Source: Aedes albopictus (lineage: Eukaryota > Arthropoda > Insecta > Diptera > Culicidae). Taken from it: a stretch of 64,000 nucleotides of DNA. The DNA is taken from contig NC_085138.1 in the NCBI RefSeq assembly GCF_035046485.1, forward strand, positions 343,368,263 to 343,432,262. Direction: 5' to 3'. The notes under the pieces are model-generated. The model made no database searches. It saw only the letters and a program-made list of their open reading frames with translations, and was not told the DNA's origin. Each line of letters begins with the position of its first letter. Positions within the stretch are counted from its first letter, which is position 1. Of the stretch, positions 1 to 11,640 are shown in pieces. The position numbers and the translations under genes are program-made.

Positions 1-1812
1 ATGGTTCGACGAAAATTGCAGTACGGTTTTGGAGGAGAAGAACGCAGCGAGGGCGGTAATGCTGCAGCAAGGGACTCGACAGAACGTGGAACGTTACAAA
101 CAGAAGCGGAAACAGCAGACCCGCCTCTTTCGGGAGAAAAAGCATCGCCTGGAAGAAGCGGAGTGTGAAGAAATGGAACTACTGTGCCGTTCCCAAGAAA
201 CACGGAAGTTCTAATATGCAGGGATAAAGACGGAGGCCTCTTGACGGATGGACGTGAGGTGATCGAAAGGTGGAAGCAGCACTTCGATGAACACCTAAAT
301 GGCGTGGAGAACGTAGGCACGGGAGGCCACGGCAACGGAGGAAACAACGATGTCAGTGCAGCGGAGGACGGAAATGAACCAACTCCCACGCAGAGGGAAG
401 TTAAGGATGCCATTCACCAGCTCAAAACCAACAAAGCAGTTGGTAAGGATGGTATCGCAGCTGAACTCATCAAGATTGGCCCAGAAAAGTTGGTCACCTG
501 TCTGCATCGGCAGATAGTCAGGATCTGGGAAACCGAACAGCTACCGGAGGAGTGGAAGGAAGGGGTAATCTGCCCCATTCACAAGAAAGGTGACCATTTG
601 GAATGTGAGAACTTCAGGGCGATCACTATTTTGAATGCTGCTATCCCAGATCATCTTCCGTCGTCTGTCACCTAAAACGAATGAGTTCGTGGGAAGTTAT
701 CAAGTCGGTTTCATCGACGGCCGGTCGACAACGGACCAGATCTTCCTTTACCGTACGGCAAATCCTCCAGAAATGCCGTGAATACCAAGTCCAAACGCAT
801 CACTTGTTCATCGACTTCAAAGCGGCACACGACAGTATCGACCGCTCAGAGCTTTGGAGAATCATGGACGAAAACGACTTTCCTGGGAAGCTGACTAGAC
901 TGATTAAAGCTAGACGGTGTTAAAAACTGCGTAAGGGTTTCGGGTGAACTATCCAGCTCATTCGAATCTCGCCGGGGGCTGCGACAAGGTGATGGACTCT
1001 CATGCCTACTCTTCAACATCGCTCTGGATTTTCACAAAATCCGGACAATTTATGTGCTTTGTGGACGACATGGACATTATTGCCAGAACATTTGGAACGG
1101 TGGCAAAGCTGAACACCCGCCTGAAACGCGAAGCAGCAAAAGTCGGACTGGTGGTGAATGCCTCAAAAACAAAGTACATGCTGGTAGGCGGAACCGAACA
1201 CTACCGGATCCGTTTGGATAGTAATGTTACGATAGACGGGGATACTTTCGAGGTGGTGGAGGAATTCGTCTACCTCGGATCCTTACTGACGGCTGACAAC
1301 AACGTGAGCCGTGAAATTCGGAGGCGCATTATCAGCGGAAGTCGGGCCTACTACGGGCTCCAGAAGAAACTGCGGTCGAAAAAGATTCACCCACGCACCA
1401 AATGCACCATGTACAAAACGCTAATAAGACCGGTGATCCTCTACGGGCACGAGACATGGACCATGCTCGAGGAGGACCTGCAAGCACTCGGAGTTTTCGA
1501 GCGACGCGTGCTAAGGACGATCTTCGGCGGTGTGCAGGAGAACGGTGTGTGGCGGAGAAGGATGAACCACGAGCTCGCTGCACTTTTCGGCGAACCCAGC
1601 ATTCAGAAGGTGGCCAAAGCCGGAAGGATACGGTGGGCAGGGCATGTTGCAAGAATGCCGGACAACAACCCTGCAAAGCTGGTGTTTGCAACTGATCCGG
1701 TTAGCACAAGAAGGCGTGGAGCTTAGAGAGCACGATGGGCGGACCAGGTGGAGCGTGACCTGGCGAGCATTGGGCGCGACCGAGGATGGAGGGCGGCAGC
1801 CACAAACCGAGT
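1..1812 (+). pseudogene. RTE-like LINE reverse transcriptase ORF2, degenerate copy 1
   Basis: Remains of the endonuclease/reverse-transcriptase polyprotein of a non-LTR retrotransposon, running in from beyond the left edge. The frame is open from base 2 as an EN-RT linker rich in K/R/E, then continues in other frames at 184-675 (motif NKAVGKDGIAAEL and CPIHKKGD), 681-923 (FIDFKAAHDSID, the first catalytic Asp) and 944-1726 (FVDDMDII catalytic pair, where intact copies have FADD). The C-terminal RIRWAGHVARM block follows. A TAG at 1724-1726 sits where the copy at 44.6 kb has CAG, and homology continues beyond it to about 1812. Frameshifts near 200, 660 and 930 and a deletion near 1030, just before the FVDD motif, make it inactive. 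The RTE-like clade is inferred from the C-terminal block and from the tail of the other copy; the LINE RT identity is firm. Confidence 0.9.
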
Positions 1813-1969
1813 AAATATTGTGGCGTACTATTGTTGATTATGTCTTGTCTTAATGATGGTGAACAAATGAATATATATACATGTAGAATCCAACAAAAAC
1901 AGTCCAATTGAAATCCCCGAGCGTACCATCGTAACCTTCCCTTGTGAGTTTTGTTTTCACTCCTCAGAA

Positions 1970-3090
1970 AATTACTGAAATCGTGTCCTTTCTGTCAAGC
2001 CTACTCTTGAAGGTATTTCCAGAGGGATAACTTGAGCAACTACTGAAGGAACTCCCGGAGGGTTATACGTATCAGCTCTTGGAGAAATTTCCGAATGAAC
2101 TCCTGGAGGAATTCCGGAGAAATTCTCGGAGGAACTCTTGGAGGAATTCCCGAAGATGCTTCTGGAGGAATTCTCGCAGAAATTGCTGAAGGAAGTCCTA
2201 GAAGAAATCTTCGAGGAACTCTTGGAGAAACTCACGGAAACTCCTGCAGCAATGCCCGGAGGTACTCCTGAAGCAAGTAATCTCCGATGGAATTCAATGA
2301 GAAATACTGAGAGTAATCTATGTAGCAATTTCCCAGAGGTGTGAAGAATTAGCCTAAGTTAAAATTCACGAATAAAAAGAAATTAAAAAAAAATCCCAGG
2401 GGAGCTGCTTGAGTAATTTCCGAAGGAACTCATGAAGCAATTCCCGGAGAAACTCTTGGAGCAATTCCCGGTGGAGCTCCTGACGCATTTTCCACAGGAA
2501 CTCTTGGACCATTTTCCGGAGGAACTCTTGGCGCAATTCCTGAAGGAGCTCCTGGAACAATTCCTATTCCAGAGAAACTCCTGGAACAATTCGCGGAGGA
2601 ACTGCTGGAGGAATTCTCAAAGTAACTTCTGGGGGAATTCCGGAAGGAATACCTGGAGAAAAGCCCGAAGGAAATCTCGATAGATCTGTTTGGAGAATTC
2701 TCGAAAAACTTCTAGAGAGGAGGAAATCGTAGAGAAATTCACTGTGTAACTCCTAGAAAAGTTTGCAATCAAAACCCTAAAAAAAATTTCCGTTGGCAAC
2801 CTTGGAAGCATTTTCTTTGAAATTTTTATGTGAATTCTCAGTTAAACATCTGGAAAAATCTACGGCGGAAATCCTGGAGGATTGCACAAATGCTTTTTTT
2901 TGTGGAACCTCCAGTGGAATTCTTGCAAAACGCCCTTGTGCTTTCGCCCTACAGAAAGAGCTTTTAGTGAAATTTCCTCTTCCGGCTTTGCTTCCGGAAT
3001 CACTAGCGTTTACTTGAATCTCGTGAATATAATCATCCGTCCGGAACTGATAGTTTTCTCCGGAATCCCTAAATACTTTCCGAAACCATG
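1970..3090. repeat. degenerate 24-bp tandem repeat, GGAATTCC family, block A
   Basis: Diverged tandem units of about 24 bp, with a 12-bp sub-period, built from GGAATTCC, CTGGAGGAA and AACTCCTGG. They are clearest at 2460-2660, where CAATTCC and CATTTTCC recur every 24 bp. Because 24 is a multiple of three, short ORFs stay open on both strands (Leu/Glu/Phe-rich) and are not genes. No transposon ends are visible. Confidence 0.8.
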
Positions 3091-3289
3091 ATGGGTTATC
3101 TTAATTTATTTCAGAGTATTACAAATACAAATACATCCACATTAAAAATGTCATTGATAAGACATACGAAATTTGAAACAAACAAAATGATTCTGGGATT
3201 ACATCTCGTTGGATTTCAGTTGATTATCTTTTAGAATTCGTCAGATGTATTGTATGTTATCTTCATACATAGTTTCCTTCGGCGTTCCT

Positions 3290-3784
3290 CTATGCAATTT
3301 TATGTAATTCCTTGGAATTCCTTATGAACTAATGTTAGAATTCCTCAATGATTATTACGGGATTTTTCTTCGCAATCTTTCGAAAGTACCAAAAATACTT
3401 ATTGGTTTTCCTCGTAGATTCCTTCTGGGATACCTCTTAGAACGTTTCTGAGATTTTGACCTTGCTTGGTTATCTCTATGAATTCGATGAGAAGATTTTA
3501 TTTGGATACCTAAAAGAATTCCGGATCCAAGTGATTTCTCCCTTAGTTCCTTCTGGGATTATCTTAGGTGCCTCTTCTAAAATTCCTATTGGGGTTTCTA
3601 CGGAGTTCCACCAGGAACTGGAATTCCTTAGGGAATCAATTCTGGCCTTAACTTACTCAAATTCCGACAGGAAATCCTTTTGATATTCCTACATGAGTTA
3701 CTTTAGAGTTTTATATTGATCTTACGAGAGTAATTCCAGGATTTTTTTAATTCAGTAATTCCTTTTTAGATTTCTTTATGAGTT
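3290..3784. repeat. degenerate GGAATTCC-family repeat, block B
   Basis: The same family, more diverged, read mainly as TTCCTTCTGGGAT and GGAATTCC. It is interrupted on the right by the GGCTGAA element, whose target duplication lies in this repeat. The 200 bases before it (3091-3289) are AT-rich with nothing recognisable. Confidence 0.65.
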
Positions 3785-3793
3785 CCATTTGGG

Positions 3794-4268
3794 GGATGGT
3801 AACATAAGGCTGAATTTCAAAAGGCTGAATGCACAAAAGGCTAAATACGAAAGGCTGAAATCAAGAAAGTGTAACATAAGGCTGAAATTACAAAAGGCTG
3901 AAAATTAAAAACGGCTGAAAATACGAAAATGCATATATAAGTTATAACACTTCATCCTTTTCTTGGAGTAACGCCCAAACTGACATCAAGCCTGCTTCTC
4001 AGCTTTAACTAGTGCGAATGCCACGCCTGGGTAATCGACCAACAAGCAAATTTTCAAATAGATTGTATAATCAATGAATGTATGTAATTATTCCCAGTTG
4101 GAGTGATACGTCTGTTTCTCTGAGTTGTTAGTATTGAGGTTAATCTTTAGGCTGGTGCGTTTAAAAACTAATCGAACCATTATTTCAGCCTTGTGTTATT
4201 TCAGCCTTTTGATGCATTCAGTCTTTTGTAATTTCAGCCTTTCGTATTTCAGCCTTTTGTCTTAACCA
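3794..4268. mobile_element. non-autonomous DNA transposon with GGCTGAA subterminal repeats, copy 1
   Basis: A 475-bp element flanked by a perfect 9-bp direct repeat CCATTTGGG (3785-3793 and 4269-4277). Its left 130 bp hold about seven units of the form AAAAGGCTGAAAT. Its right 80 bp hold the same units inverted (TTTCAGCCTTTTG). The ends read TGGTAACATAAGG and CTTAACCA. The interior has no coding frame and includes a SINE-like fragment. An 8-9 bp target duplication fits the hAT or MuDR superfamily; which one is undecided. A larger relative lies at 47573-49864. Confidence 0.8.
3935..4045 (-). mobile_element. SINE 3' module fragment
   Basis: Read on the minus strand it gives CACTAGTTAAAGCTGAGAAG, then CAGGCTTGATGTCAG, TTGGGCGTTACTCC and a short AAG-type tail. 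This resembles the tail module of the SINE at 61432-61715 (CACTAAG, CAGGCC, CCAGTGGGAATGTAG, AGA triplets). The tRNA-like head is not recognisable here. Confidence 0.45.
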
Positions 4269-4277
4269 CCATTTGGG

Positions 4278-5340
4278 ATTCCTCCAGAAATTCTTCATGA
4301 GGTTCCTTCAAATTTTTTCTGCGATTCTTCCAAGAGTTTCTTGAGGCATTCCTCCAAGAAATCCTGCTGGGATTCGTACAGGAATTTCTTCAGTTCCTTC
4401 TGGGATTCCTTCCAGACTTTAAAAGACACGGGCACGTACAATGCTTCCAGTGAACTATTCGCTCTTTGAAGGAAGCACGACACTAAACAACGGACTAGCA
4501 TGCAACGCCCAGTGGCACAGCCGAAAACTTTTCCTGACAGCTGCGGCGGAATATAACCCGCACTCCTTAGCACGATGCGACTAAGTGCTTGGTGACACTA
4601 GCCGCACGACCACAAAGCCACTTCGTTCTAGGATTCCAACCAAAATTTGTTCTGGGGTTCCCACCGGAGTGCTTTTCATCTATGGCTTTAATTTTTGGAT
4701 TCCTGGATTTACTTCTGCTGTTTTCCCTTCCAGAATTGTCTCTGGAATTTCTCCAGGATTTTCTACTAAGCTGCCACCAAGAGTTCCTTCCGAGAATCCT
4801 ACAGAGAAGTCTATTTCAGAAATCCAGGTTTTTTTTGGGAATCTCCAGGTGCTACTGGAGAAATCCCTGGTTCCAATTTCTGGGTTAACCTTTAGTTCTC
4901 TTAGAAATCCCAGTCTAAGCTCCTGTAGGAATCCCTCAAGAATTTCTAACCGAGTTGCAGGAGAAATCCGTAGACGGAACCCATAAAGGTATCTAATGGA
5001 AACCATAAAAGGCATACGTTGAGGAATCCTCGGAAGGCTTTTCTCCAGAAGCAATTCCTGGAGGAGTCAACGGATAGAATTTATAAAAAAATTAGATGAA
5101 GTTTCTGTGGGAACCGCCATAAGTACTTTTTGGAGGAGCAATCTCTGGAGAAATACCTGCAGGAATATCCTCATGCAAATCCGGGAGACAAGTCAGCAAG
5201 ATTTCCAATGCAATTCATGGAGTAATTTTAGCAGAAATTCCTCCAGCAGTTTGTGAAGTTTGTGAAATGCCTGCAGGAATTTGTGGAGAACCACTGGAAG
5301 AATTTTTGAAGGAATCCCTGAAAAAGTTTCTTAAATGGTT
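4278..5340. repeat. degenerate GGAATTCC-family repeat, block C
   Basis: Continuation of the family across the GGCTGAA insertion, first as GGGATTCCTCCAGAAATTC, then, after a SINE at 4425-4621, as TTCTGGGATTCC and GGAATTTCTCCAGG. The last part (5150-5340) reads in the opposite sense, as GCAGGAATTTGTGGAG. ORFs of 92-133 codons on both strands are side-effects of the 24-bp periodicity. Confidence 0.7.
4425..4621 (-). mobile_element. tRNA-derived SINE
   Basis: On the minus strand a box-A-like TGGTCGTGCGG (4602-4612) and a box-B-like GGTTATATTCC (4548-4558, two changes from GGTTCGANTCC) lie about 45 bases apart. That spacing suits a tRNA with a long variable arm. A GC-richer tRNA-unrelated body follows (TTTTCGGCTGTGCCACTGGG). 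It sits inside the 24-bp repeat and differs sharply in composition. No target duplication could be read. Confidence 0.65.
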
Positions 5341-5954
5341 ATGTATGTTGAGATACGTGAAAATAAGGAAAAGTTTGAATATTTGTAAAAGTATGAAGAC
5401 ATTTTTTTTTAATTCTCCCCTTACGTCATACATAGTTCAATATTAGTTGTGTAAAATCAGCTTGAGAACATGAAAAAATAGTACTAATCATCAAAGTTAC
5501 AACAATTTCTGTAAAACGTGTTTTCTTTGAAGAGGCTTGCCGTGACTATGATTACAGTCCAACGGCTGAATTCAAAGCGCAAACCCAAAACAAAACTGTT
5601 ACTAGAGGACCTTGTGGTGTCCTTGAATGATCGAAAAATAAAGATTTATTTTGCAAACGGGAACGGTTTTTCTCAAAATAGTTACTTAGTTTATAAAAAA
5701 CGATTTCAAAAAATCATAACACTAATACGTAAATTATTACGAAAAATGACGATCATTCAAGGTTACGACACATAAATAGCGAACTCTAAAAAAAAAAAAA
5801 AATTGGTTGAAATCGATGAAATCTGACTCCACAATCGTAGTTACCGCATCAACGTTTTTGGAAAAACATGATTCCGAGATAATCTCGTTTAAAGTTTCAC
5901 GTATACACTACGTACTCGTAAGGAAGCGAAGCGCAAAAAGCTGTATTACATATA
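5341..5954. other. unassigned AT-rich stretch
   Basis: No recognisable element. An 85-codon frame at 5518-5775 (+) is Lys/Leu/Ile-rich, has no homology that I recognise and lies in AT-rich DNA. I treat it as chance. Confidence 0.5.
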
Positions 5955-7045
5955 TAACCCATTAGGGAATCTTTGGAGGATTTTCTAGAAAAATCCCTAG
6001 AAGGGTTTCGTAGGAAATCCCTGGAGGAATTTCTGACGGAATCCATGAAAGGGCGTCAAAAGAAACCCTTAGAGAAATGTTGGGTGAAATCAATGGCACA
6101 TTTTCCAATTTCTGAAGGAATTTCAAATTTATGATCTTCTAGAGAAATTTATGAAAAAAATCATGAAAGATTCTCTATAGGAGTTCTAGCAGAGCTTCAT
6201 GAAGCAATATCTAGTGAACATGGAATAATTTCGGAATACATCAATGGAAGATTTTTTCAGTGATGTGAGAGATTTATAGCTTTCTTTAGAGAACGAAATC
6301 TATCAGAAGGCTTTCTAAAAGAAACTTTGGCTGATTTTCTACAGGACTCTATAGAAGTTTTTCAAAAAAAGGGATTTCTTAAGGAATCTTTGCAGGATTT
6401 TCTACAGGATTCCAAGAAGGAATCCCTGAAGAAATCTATTGAAGAGTTTCTAAGTAACCCTTAAAGATATTTTAAGGAATCTTCATAAGAATTTCTGAAG
6501 GCAACTCTGGAAAATTTATTGATGATTTTCCTGGAAAAACCTAGTATCATGCCCTTGAAGATGTTTTGAAGGAATATGTGGAGAAATTTTAAAGAAACTG
6601 ACTGAAAGATTTTTTGAAAGAATATCTGCAGAATTTCGTAATGAAATCATGGAAGTTTACCTAATCCAAATCCAAATCCAAATCCAAATCCATGGAGAAA
6701 TATCAGGAGAACTCCTTTACCTAATTTCTGAATAAATTCCTAGATAACTTTCTGAAAGCCTCGAGGAAGGTATTTCTAGAGAAATCCGTCAGAAAACTTT
6801 TATTATTATATTTTTGGGACACTTCAATACAAGTGGCATTCGTGTCTAGTTTTTATGTGATTTTTTAAAAAGAATCCCTGGAGTTTACTATGAGAATTTT
6901 TGACGAATTTTTTAAGGAAATTTTTAAAGAAATCCCTAGGAGAAATTCTGAAAGAATTATAAAAAGATTTTCTCAACGAAACCTAGTAAGAAATTTAGAA
7001 GAAACCCTTTAGTGAAATTTATGAAGGAATTCATAAAATATTTAA
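5955..7045. repeat. degenerate GGAATTCC-family repeat, block D
   Basis: AT-richer, more decayed units (GGAATCCCTGGAGGAATTTC, AAGGAATTTCTGAAG). It includes a short AAATCC hexamer run at 6660-6692. No coding potential. Confidence 0.6.
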
Positions 7046-7260
7046 TTTCTTTTGAGGAAATAAAAATCAAAAACTAACTGGTAGTTTTTAGGGTGATTAC
7101 AACTGGAACGTTTTCTGCTAGATTTACAATACAAAAAAAAACAATTGTATGAACTGAAAAAGCATCATCTGGATATTTTCCAGTTAAAATATTTTTGTCA
7201 ACACTGTAGAATATTTCAATGAATGTGAAGAAAATGCTAGGAAGTAAACACAAGACATTC

Positions 7261-7958
7261 CACAGTGGGAAAAAATTGTATAAACGCGAATAAATTCAAT
7301 ATCTCTGTTCGGAGTGGATGGATTCGAATGAATTTTTGAAAAAAACTGTAAAACTCTCTACAGTTTCAGATAAGGAGGGCGTCATTCGCCGCACGATGCT
7401 GGAAATCAGTGTATTTAGCTCATTTTACTCCACTCTCTCTATCACACAGCTTTTTTAGAAAATCCTCATGTATTCCCGACTGGCGCGCAAAATAAATGAC
7501 TTATTCAACTCGTATTTGTGTAAAAACTTCCGTAGTATCGGGAATTTAATATAGGGTTGGTCCTGCTCTTATCGATTGCGTTCCACTCCGGGCGGAGATA
7601 TATGTGAAATTTCAAAGAAATAGGGGATATCGGGGTTATTTGAAGATATTTCAATTTTCAAGGCCGTGCGGTAAGCCAAATCAGCTCCATTCGATACTAC
7701 GGAAGTTTTTACACAAACACGACTTGAATAAACCATTTATTTTGCACTTCAGGAATTTTCGAAAAAGGTGAAAAAGTGAGAGAGTGGGGCAAAACGAGCT
7801 GAATACATTGATTTCCAGCATCGTGCGGCGAATATCACTCTCCTTATCTGAAACTATAGAGAATTTTACAGTTTGTGTCAAAAATTCATTCAAATCCATT
7901 CACTCCGAGCAGAGATATTGAATTTATTTGCGTTTTATACCTATTTTTTCCCATTGTG
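7261..7958. mobile_element. long-inverted-repeat element, ends CACAGTGGG / CCCATTGTG
   Basis: The left arm (about 7261-7548) reappears inverted at about 7682-7958. Shared landmarks are GTTTCAGATAAGGAG / CTCCTTATCTGAAAC, CGCACGATGCTGGAAATCA / TGATTTCCAGCATCGTGCG and AAAACTTCCGTAGTATCG / CGATACTACGGAAG. The spacer is about 130 bp. No transposase is present. The target duplication is unclear (CATTC against CATCC). The minus-strand ORF at 7681-7899 lies inside an arm and is not a gene. Confidence 0.7.
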
Positions 7959-8257
7959 CATCCCCAATGAGAATGTTTACGAATTTTAAAATTCGAGTGC
8001 ATATTGGTTTAAAAAAAACTAAAACAGTTTCTCAAAAAAAGGAGATAAATTCCTAGGTATCATGGGTTCAGTTAATGTATTCAAAATAATCTAATATGAT
8101 TTTTGAGAATAAAGAAGAACGTAAAAATATATGATCAATCTTGAATATTGTAAATAGTAAAATCTTAATAACATTCAAGAAAACACCCTGGCCAACCACA
8201 CGCTACGGCTCTGCTAGAGTGAACAGTTCGTGATTTCCATCTGAATCCTATTATAAT

Positions 8258-8977
8258 GTGGCCACTAGGGCGGCCCACACTTATATGAAAAACTAACAAA
8301 TCTAAAAAGGGCAAGTCATACCTCCTGAATCAGTTCTTTTCGACTCCCAGAAGATGCGTTCATAATTTGAACGAAATCGATTAAGCCTAAGAGGGCGCTC
8401 AACGAGCTCGAAGTTTTTATGGAAAAATACTTGGTTAAATGTATGCAGAAATGTTAAGTTTTCGATTTTTGCCGCTGGAGTAATCTTCTTTTCACTTATG
8501 GGGGCCACTAGGCCACCCTACGTACGGCCACGGCCACCAAGTTATACCCTACGTTAAGTGAGGGGAGGCATTGAGATTTCATTATTGATATTTTTCTTTT
8601 ACATGTATTGGAAAAATAACAATAATGTTTCGCCTCACTTTATCTAGGGTGTAACATTTTTCACAGGCGTCGGATCACTATTCGGTCTTTGACAAAGTTG
8701 TTTGGCATATAGTCATCTTCAAAAAACCGAAGGTTTTGATAATTGAATGCCCACAACGTCACCTAGCGGCAAAAATCGAAAACTTAAGATTTCTGCATAC
8801 GTTTGACCAAGTATTCCCATACAAACTTCGAGCTCGTTGAGCGTCCCCTTAGACTTAATCAATTTTGTTCAAATTTTGAACACAGTTTCTGGGAGTAAAA
8901 AAAACTGATTCAGGAGGTAAGACTTGGCATTTATAGACTTTTTTTTTATATATAATTGTGGGCCACCCTAGTGGCCA
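8258..8977. mobile_element. long-inverted-repeat element, ends GTGGCCACTAGGG
   Basis: The arms at about 8258-8485 and 8755-8977 are inverted copies: GTGGCCACTAGGG against CCCTAGTGGCCAC, GAGCTCGAAGTTT against AAACTTCGAGCTC, and CCTCCTGAATCAG against CTGATTCAGGAGG. A third partial terminus (GGGGCCACTAGGCCACCC) near 8499 suggests an internal or nested end. Non-coding. Confidence 0.65.
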
Positions 8978-9796
8978 CCATAAGTGAAAAGGAGATTATT
9001 CTACGACCTCTCGGATTATTACAGAACCATTGCCACTTCTCTAAAAAAAGAGACTCCGATTATCAAAACTAGAAGGAACTTGAGAAGGAATTTGTAATTT
9101 ATTGGTATGAAAATTAAAAAAAAAAATCCGTGGAAATGGGGTTGACTGACTGAGAACCAAATTTTCGACGAAAAGGGGTTGGGACGTAGTTGGCTTACTT
9201 GTTGTGTGATCCATGACCCGCAAATTGAGAACCCTTCGTATAAATTTTGAATGAAATTATTGTGCCGAGATGGATAGCGTGAAGTGTCAACTCGTGATCG
9301 TCTCGCCATCAACATCACAGTCGGACTGAGTGAGCAGTCTCTTTTCGCACTTGATTATGGATAAAGCGTGTGGATGAATGAGCGTGCAAAAGCAAACCAC
9401 AGAGAATCTTCTTCGCTCGTCAGCAAACGGTTCGACCAGACCGGAAGCTGCCGGTTCTGGGTGAGATACTGTCTACAGAGCGTGATTAGAATTTATAATT
9501 AGATTCCGTGCCGAGAGTTATTCAACAGTAAATAGACAGTGAAACCCTTTTCCGTGCAGTGCCAGTGTTTCGATGCGATTAGGGCGTGTGCAGAAACCAA
9601 TCCAAGAGTGCATTGCCAAATTGGCCGGCCTACCATGTTCTTGATCAGGTTCTCGTGTTCGATGTCCAAATTATTCTTCTTGCTCTGGAGCACTCGCGGT
9701 AGCGAAATCGATGCCATCGTTGCCTCTGCTTCGGGACACTTTTTCTTCCGGACGAAAAACTGACCGATTCTCCACATGAATAAATTGACCGCTAAT
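8978..9796. other. mostly unique stretch, GC-richer after 9290
   Basis: No element recognised. 9290-9480 is GC-richer and ends in a donor-like GGGTGAGA at about 9459, so an untranslated exon on the plus strand is possible but unproven. The overlapping ORFs on both strands at 9499-9777 show no family signature. Confidence 0.4.
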
Positions 9797-10354
9797 TAGG
9801 GTGTCCCAGAATAAGTTTATGTTCGGGAAGTCAAGATACTCAGCCCTAAAATGGGAGATATGCATATTTGAAGCATTTTTTGGAACATATAGTTTATCTA
9901 AAAAAATGCACAAAAATCCTCAATTCGGCAATTATTCTCAATCAGTGGTTGTTTTTTGTTCAATATTTCTACCGTTTTTCAGTTAATTTATAGAGATGTT
10001 TGATAGCAATTAGTTTTTGACGTATTTTTCAATATTCTGAATTTGAAGCTAAACACAGCGATTCATTTTATCCTCCTTTTTGTAGCGTTCATGGTGTAAT
10101 GGTTGAAGCCCGTGCATATGACGCCAAAGATCTGGGTTCGCATCCCACTCTTGACATACGTCATCACGCCATCATGATTTTCGTTATTTTTTTTATCTAG
10201 TGTTAAATATGTTTTCAAAAAATGACCTGGTGGAACCTTCGAACGATTTTTCAGAAAATAGAACTGTTCTACTAAAATACTTTAAATATGCAAGTCTTTT
10301 ATTTTAGGTTGGATCATCTCGACTATTCGAACATAGATTTTTTAGAACACCCTA
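9797..10354. mobile_element. non-autonomous hAT-like element with about 80-bp TIRs
   Basis: The ends are TAGGGTGTCCCAGAATAAG and, inverted, TAGGGTGTTCTAAAAAATC. Homology between the arms runs about 80 bp (TATGTTCG, GTCAAGATACTC, CCTAAAAT, ATGCATATTT). It is flanked by CCGCTAAT (9789-9796) and CTGCTAAT (10355-10362), an 8-bp duplication with one mismatch, as expected for hAT. There is no transposase frame. The termini resemble those of the larger elements at 35929 and 58614 (TAGGGTGTCCC). Confidence 0.8.
10086..10160 (+). other. tRNA-like sequence (pseudo-tRNA or SINE head) inside the hAT-like element
   Basis: Box A TGGTGTAATGG (10092-10102) fits the internal pol III promoter. Box B GGTTCGCATCC (10135-10145) has one change. 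Their spacing is that of a tRNA gene. The acceptor stem does not pair convincingly, so it is not called as a functional tRNA. Confidence 0.55.
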
Positions 10355-10362
10355 CTGCTAAT

Positions 10363-11299
10363 GAAATTCCATCAAGATGTTTGAGGAAACACCTTACTAG
10401 TTATCCCGGTCTCCGGTAATAACAATTACTTCGTTTAACTCTTCACTTGGCGGTACAATTTCGGGGAATGACCCACTCTCTGCATTCACTTCCCAATCCA
10501 AACTTTGTTCGGAGTCACACCTTTCGAAAATTTCCAACTCCCACAAAAACATTAGAGGCGTTCACCGCCCCCAAAATCTAGCACACAAGTCCTACGTCTC
10601 GTTTTTCACTCTGCACCCAGACAGAGCGTATCGAGAGCCCTCCGCGAGGGATTGAGGACGGCGTTGTAGTCAGGTACTTCATTCGCAGCAATCACTCGCA
10701 CACAGAGAGAGTTACCGCTAGAAAAAGGCGTACGATCGAACAGAACTAAGTACCTAGCTATAGCACGATTCTTCCAGCTCTGTAGGTCAAACGATGCACT
10801 GCACTGCACTAGCACCGGGTACTGCGGTGTAATCGTTCTCGCACGATTCTTCTCACAACATATGTGCGTCGTCGAACACGTCGTCGTCGTCGTCGTTTTT
10901 TGGCGCCTCTCGCCCTCTCGATGAGGAGTGCAACTACGCGAACGTCTAGTGCAACCGTACGCCTCCGGTAGACTGTCGTCCCGGTCGTCGGTAGGAGTTG
11001 GACGAAGCAGCAGCAGCAGTGATTGCGGCGGAGTTGCTGCGCTGCTGTGTCGAAATGTTGAATGGAAGCCCCTCGCGCCTACCTATACAGCAGATTCCCA
11101 CCTCCAGCTACAGCTCCAGTAAGCCAGCCGGTCGAGTAGAATTGTGCGTAGGGGAAATTGGGGTAGCACGCGCCTTCCTTGAGAAATGGCTCGAGGCATG
11201 AAATGCAGGGCAATTGGCCAATTGTTGAATACTACTTAAATGTTGGAACAGTTTCTGAAAATCGTTTTGTAAATCTAACTTAACCCATTATTATCTGAA
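10363..11299. other. GC-rich, probably unique DNA with triplet runs
   Basis: 10440-11210 is markedly GC-richer than its surroundings. It has CGT triplets near 10880-10900 and CAG triplets near 11008-11020. ORFs of 64-69 codons are low-complexity and overlap each other. This composition is common at promoters and untranslated exons in insects, but no TATA box, splice sites or protein family can be tied together. Confidence 0.4.
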
Positions 11300-11640
11300 G
11301 GACATGATTCTTGATAAACTTAAAAGACAGAATCAAGGGTTGCTCCAGGAGATTTCAGAAGCGTTCCATGGGGTTTTCAAGGATTCCAGGGGCGTTCAAG
11401 GTTGTTTCGGGGAGTTGCAGGAGCTTGCTGGCGTTCCAGGGGTTTCAGGGACGATGCAGGAGGGTTCAAGGGCGTTTAAGGGGTGTTACAGGGCGTTTTT
11501 GGGACGTTACAGGGGTATTCAAATGGATTCCAAGGTGTTTCAGGGGCGTTTCAGAGGATGTTAGAGAATTTCTGGGGTTTCAGCGATGCTCCAGGGGATT
11601 TCAATGGTGCTCAAAAAGTTTAAGGGGTTTTCAAAGAGTT
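11300..11640 (+). repeat. degenerate GGGGTTTCAGGGGCGTTCC repeat, G-rich sense
   Basis: Diverged units of about 15 bp built from GGGGTTTCAGGG, GCGTTCCAGG and GGGATTTCAG. ORFs at 11304-11643 are periodic and not genes. Confidence 0.7.

Noticed and set aside
5518..5775. 85-codon Lys-rich ORF as a small gene
   Set aside because: AT-rich DNA, no homology recognised, no flanking gene structure.
10086..10160. Functional tRNA gene
   Set aside because: Pol III boxes are present, but the acceptor stem does not pair and it lies inside a transposon.
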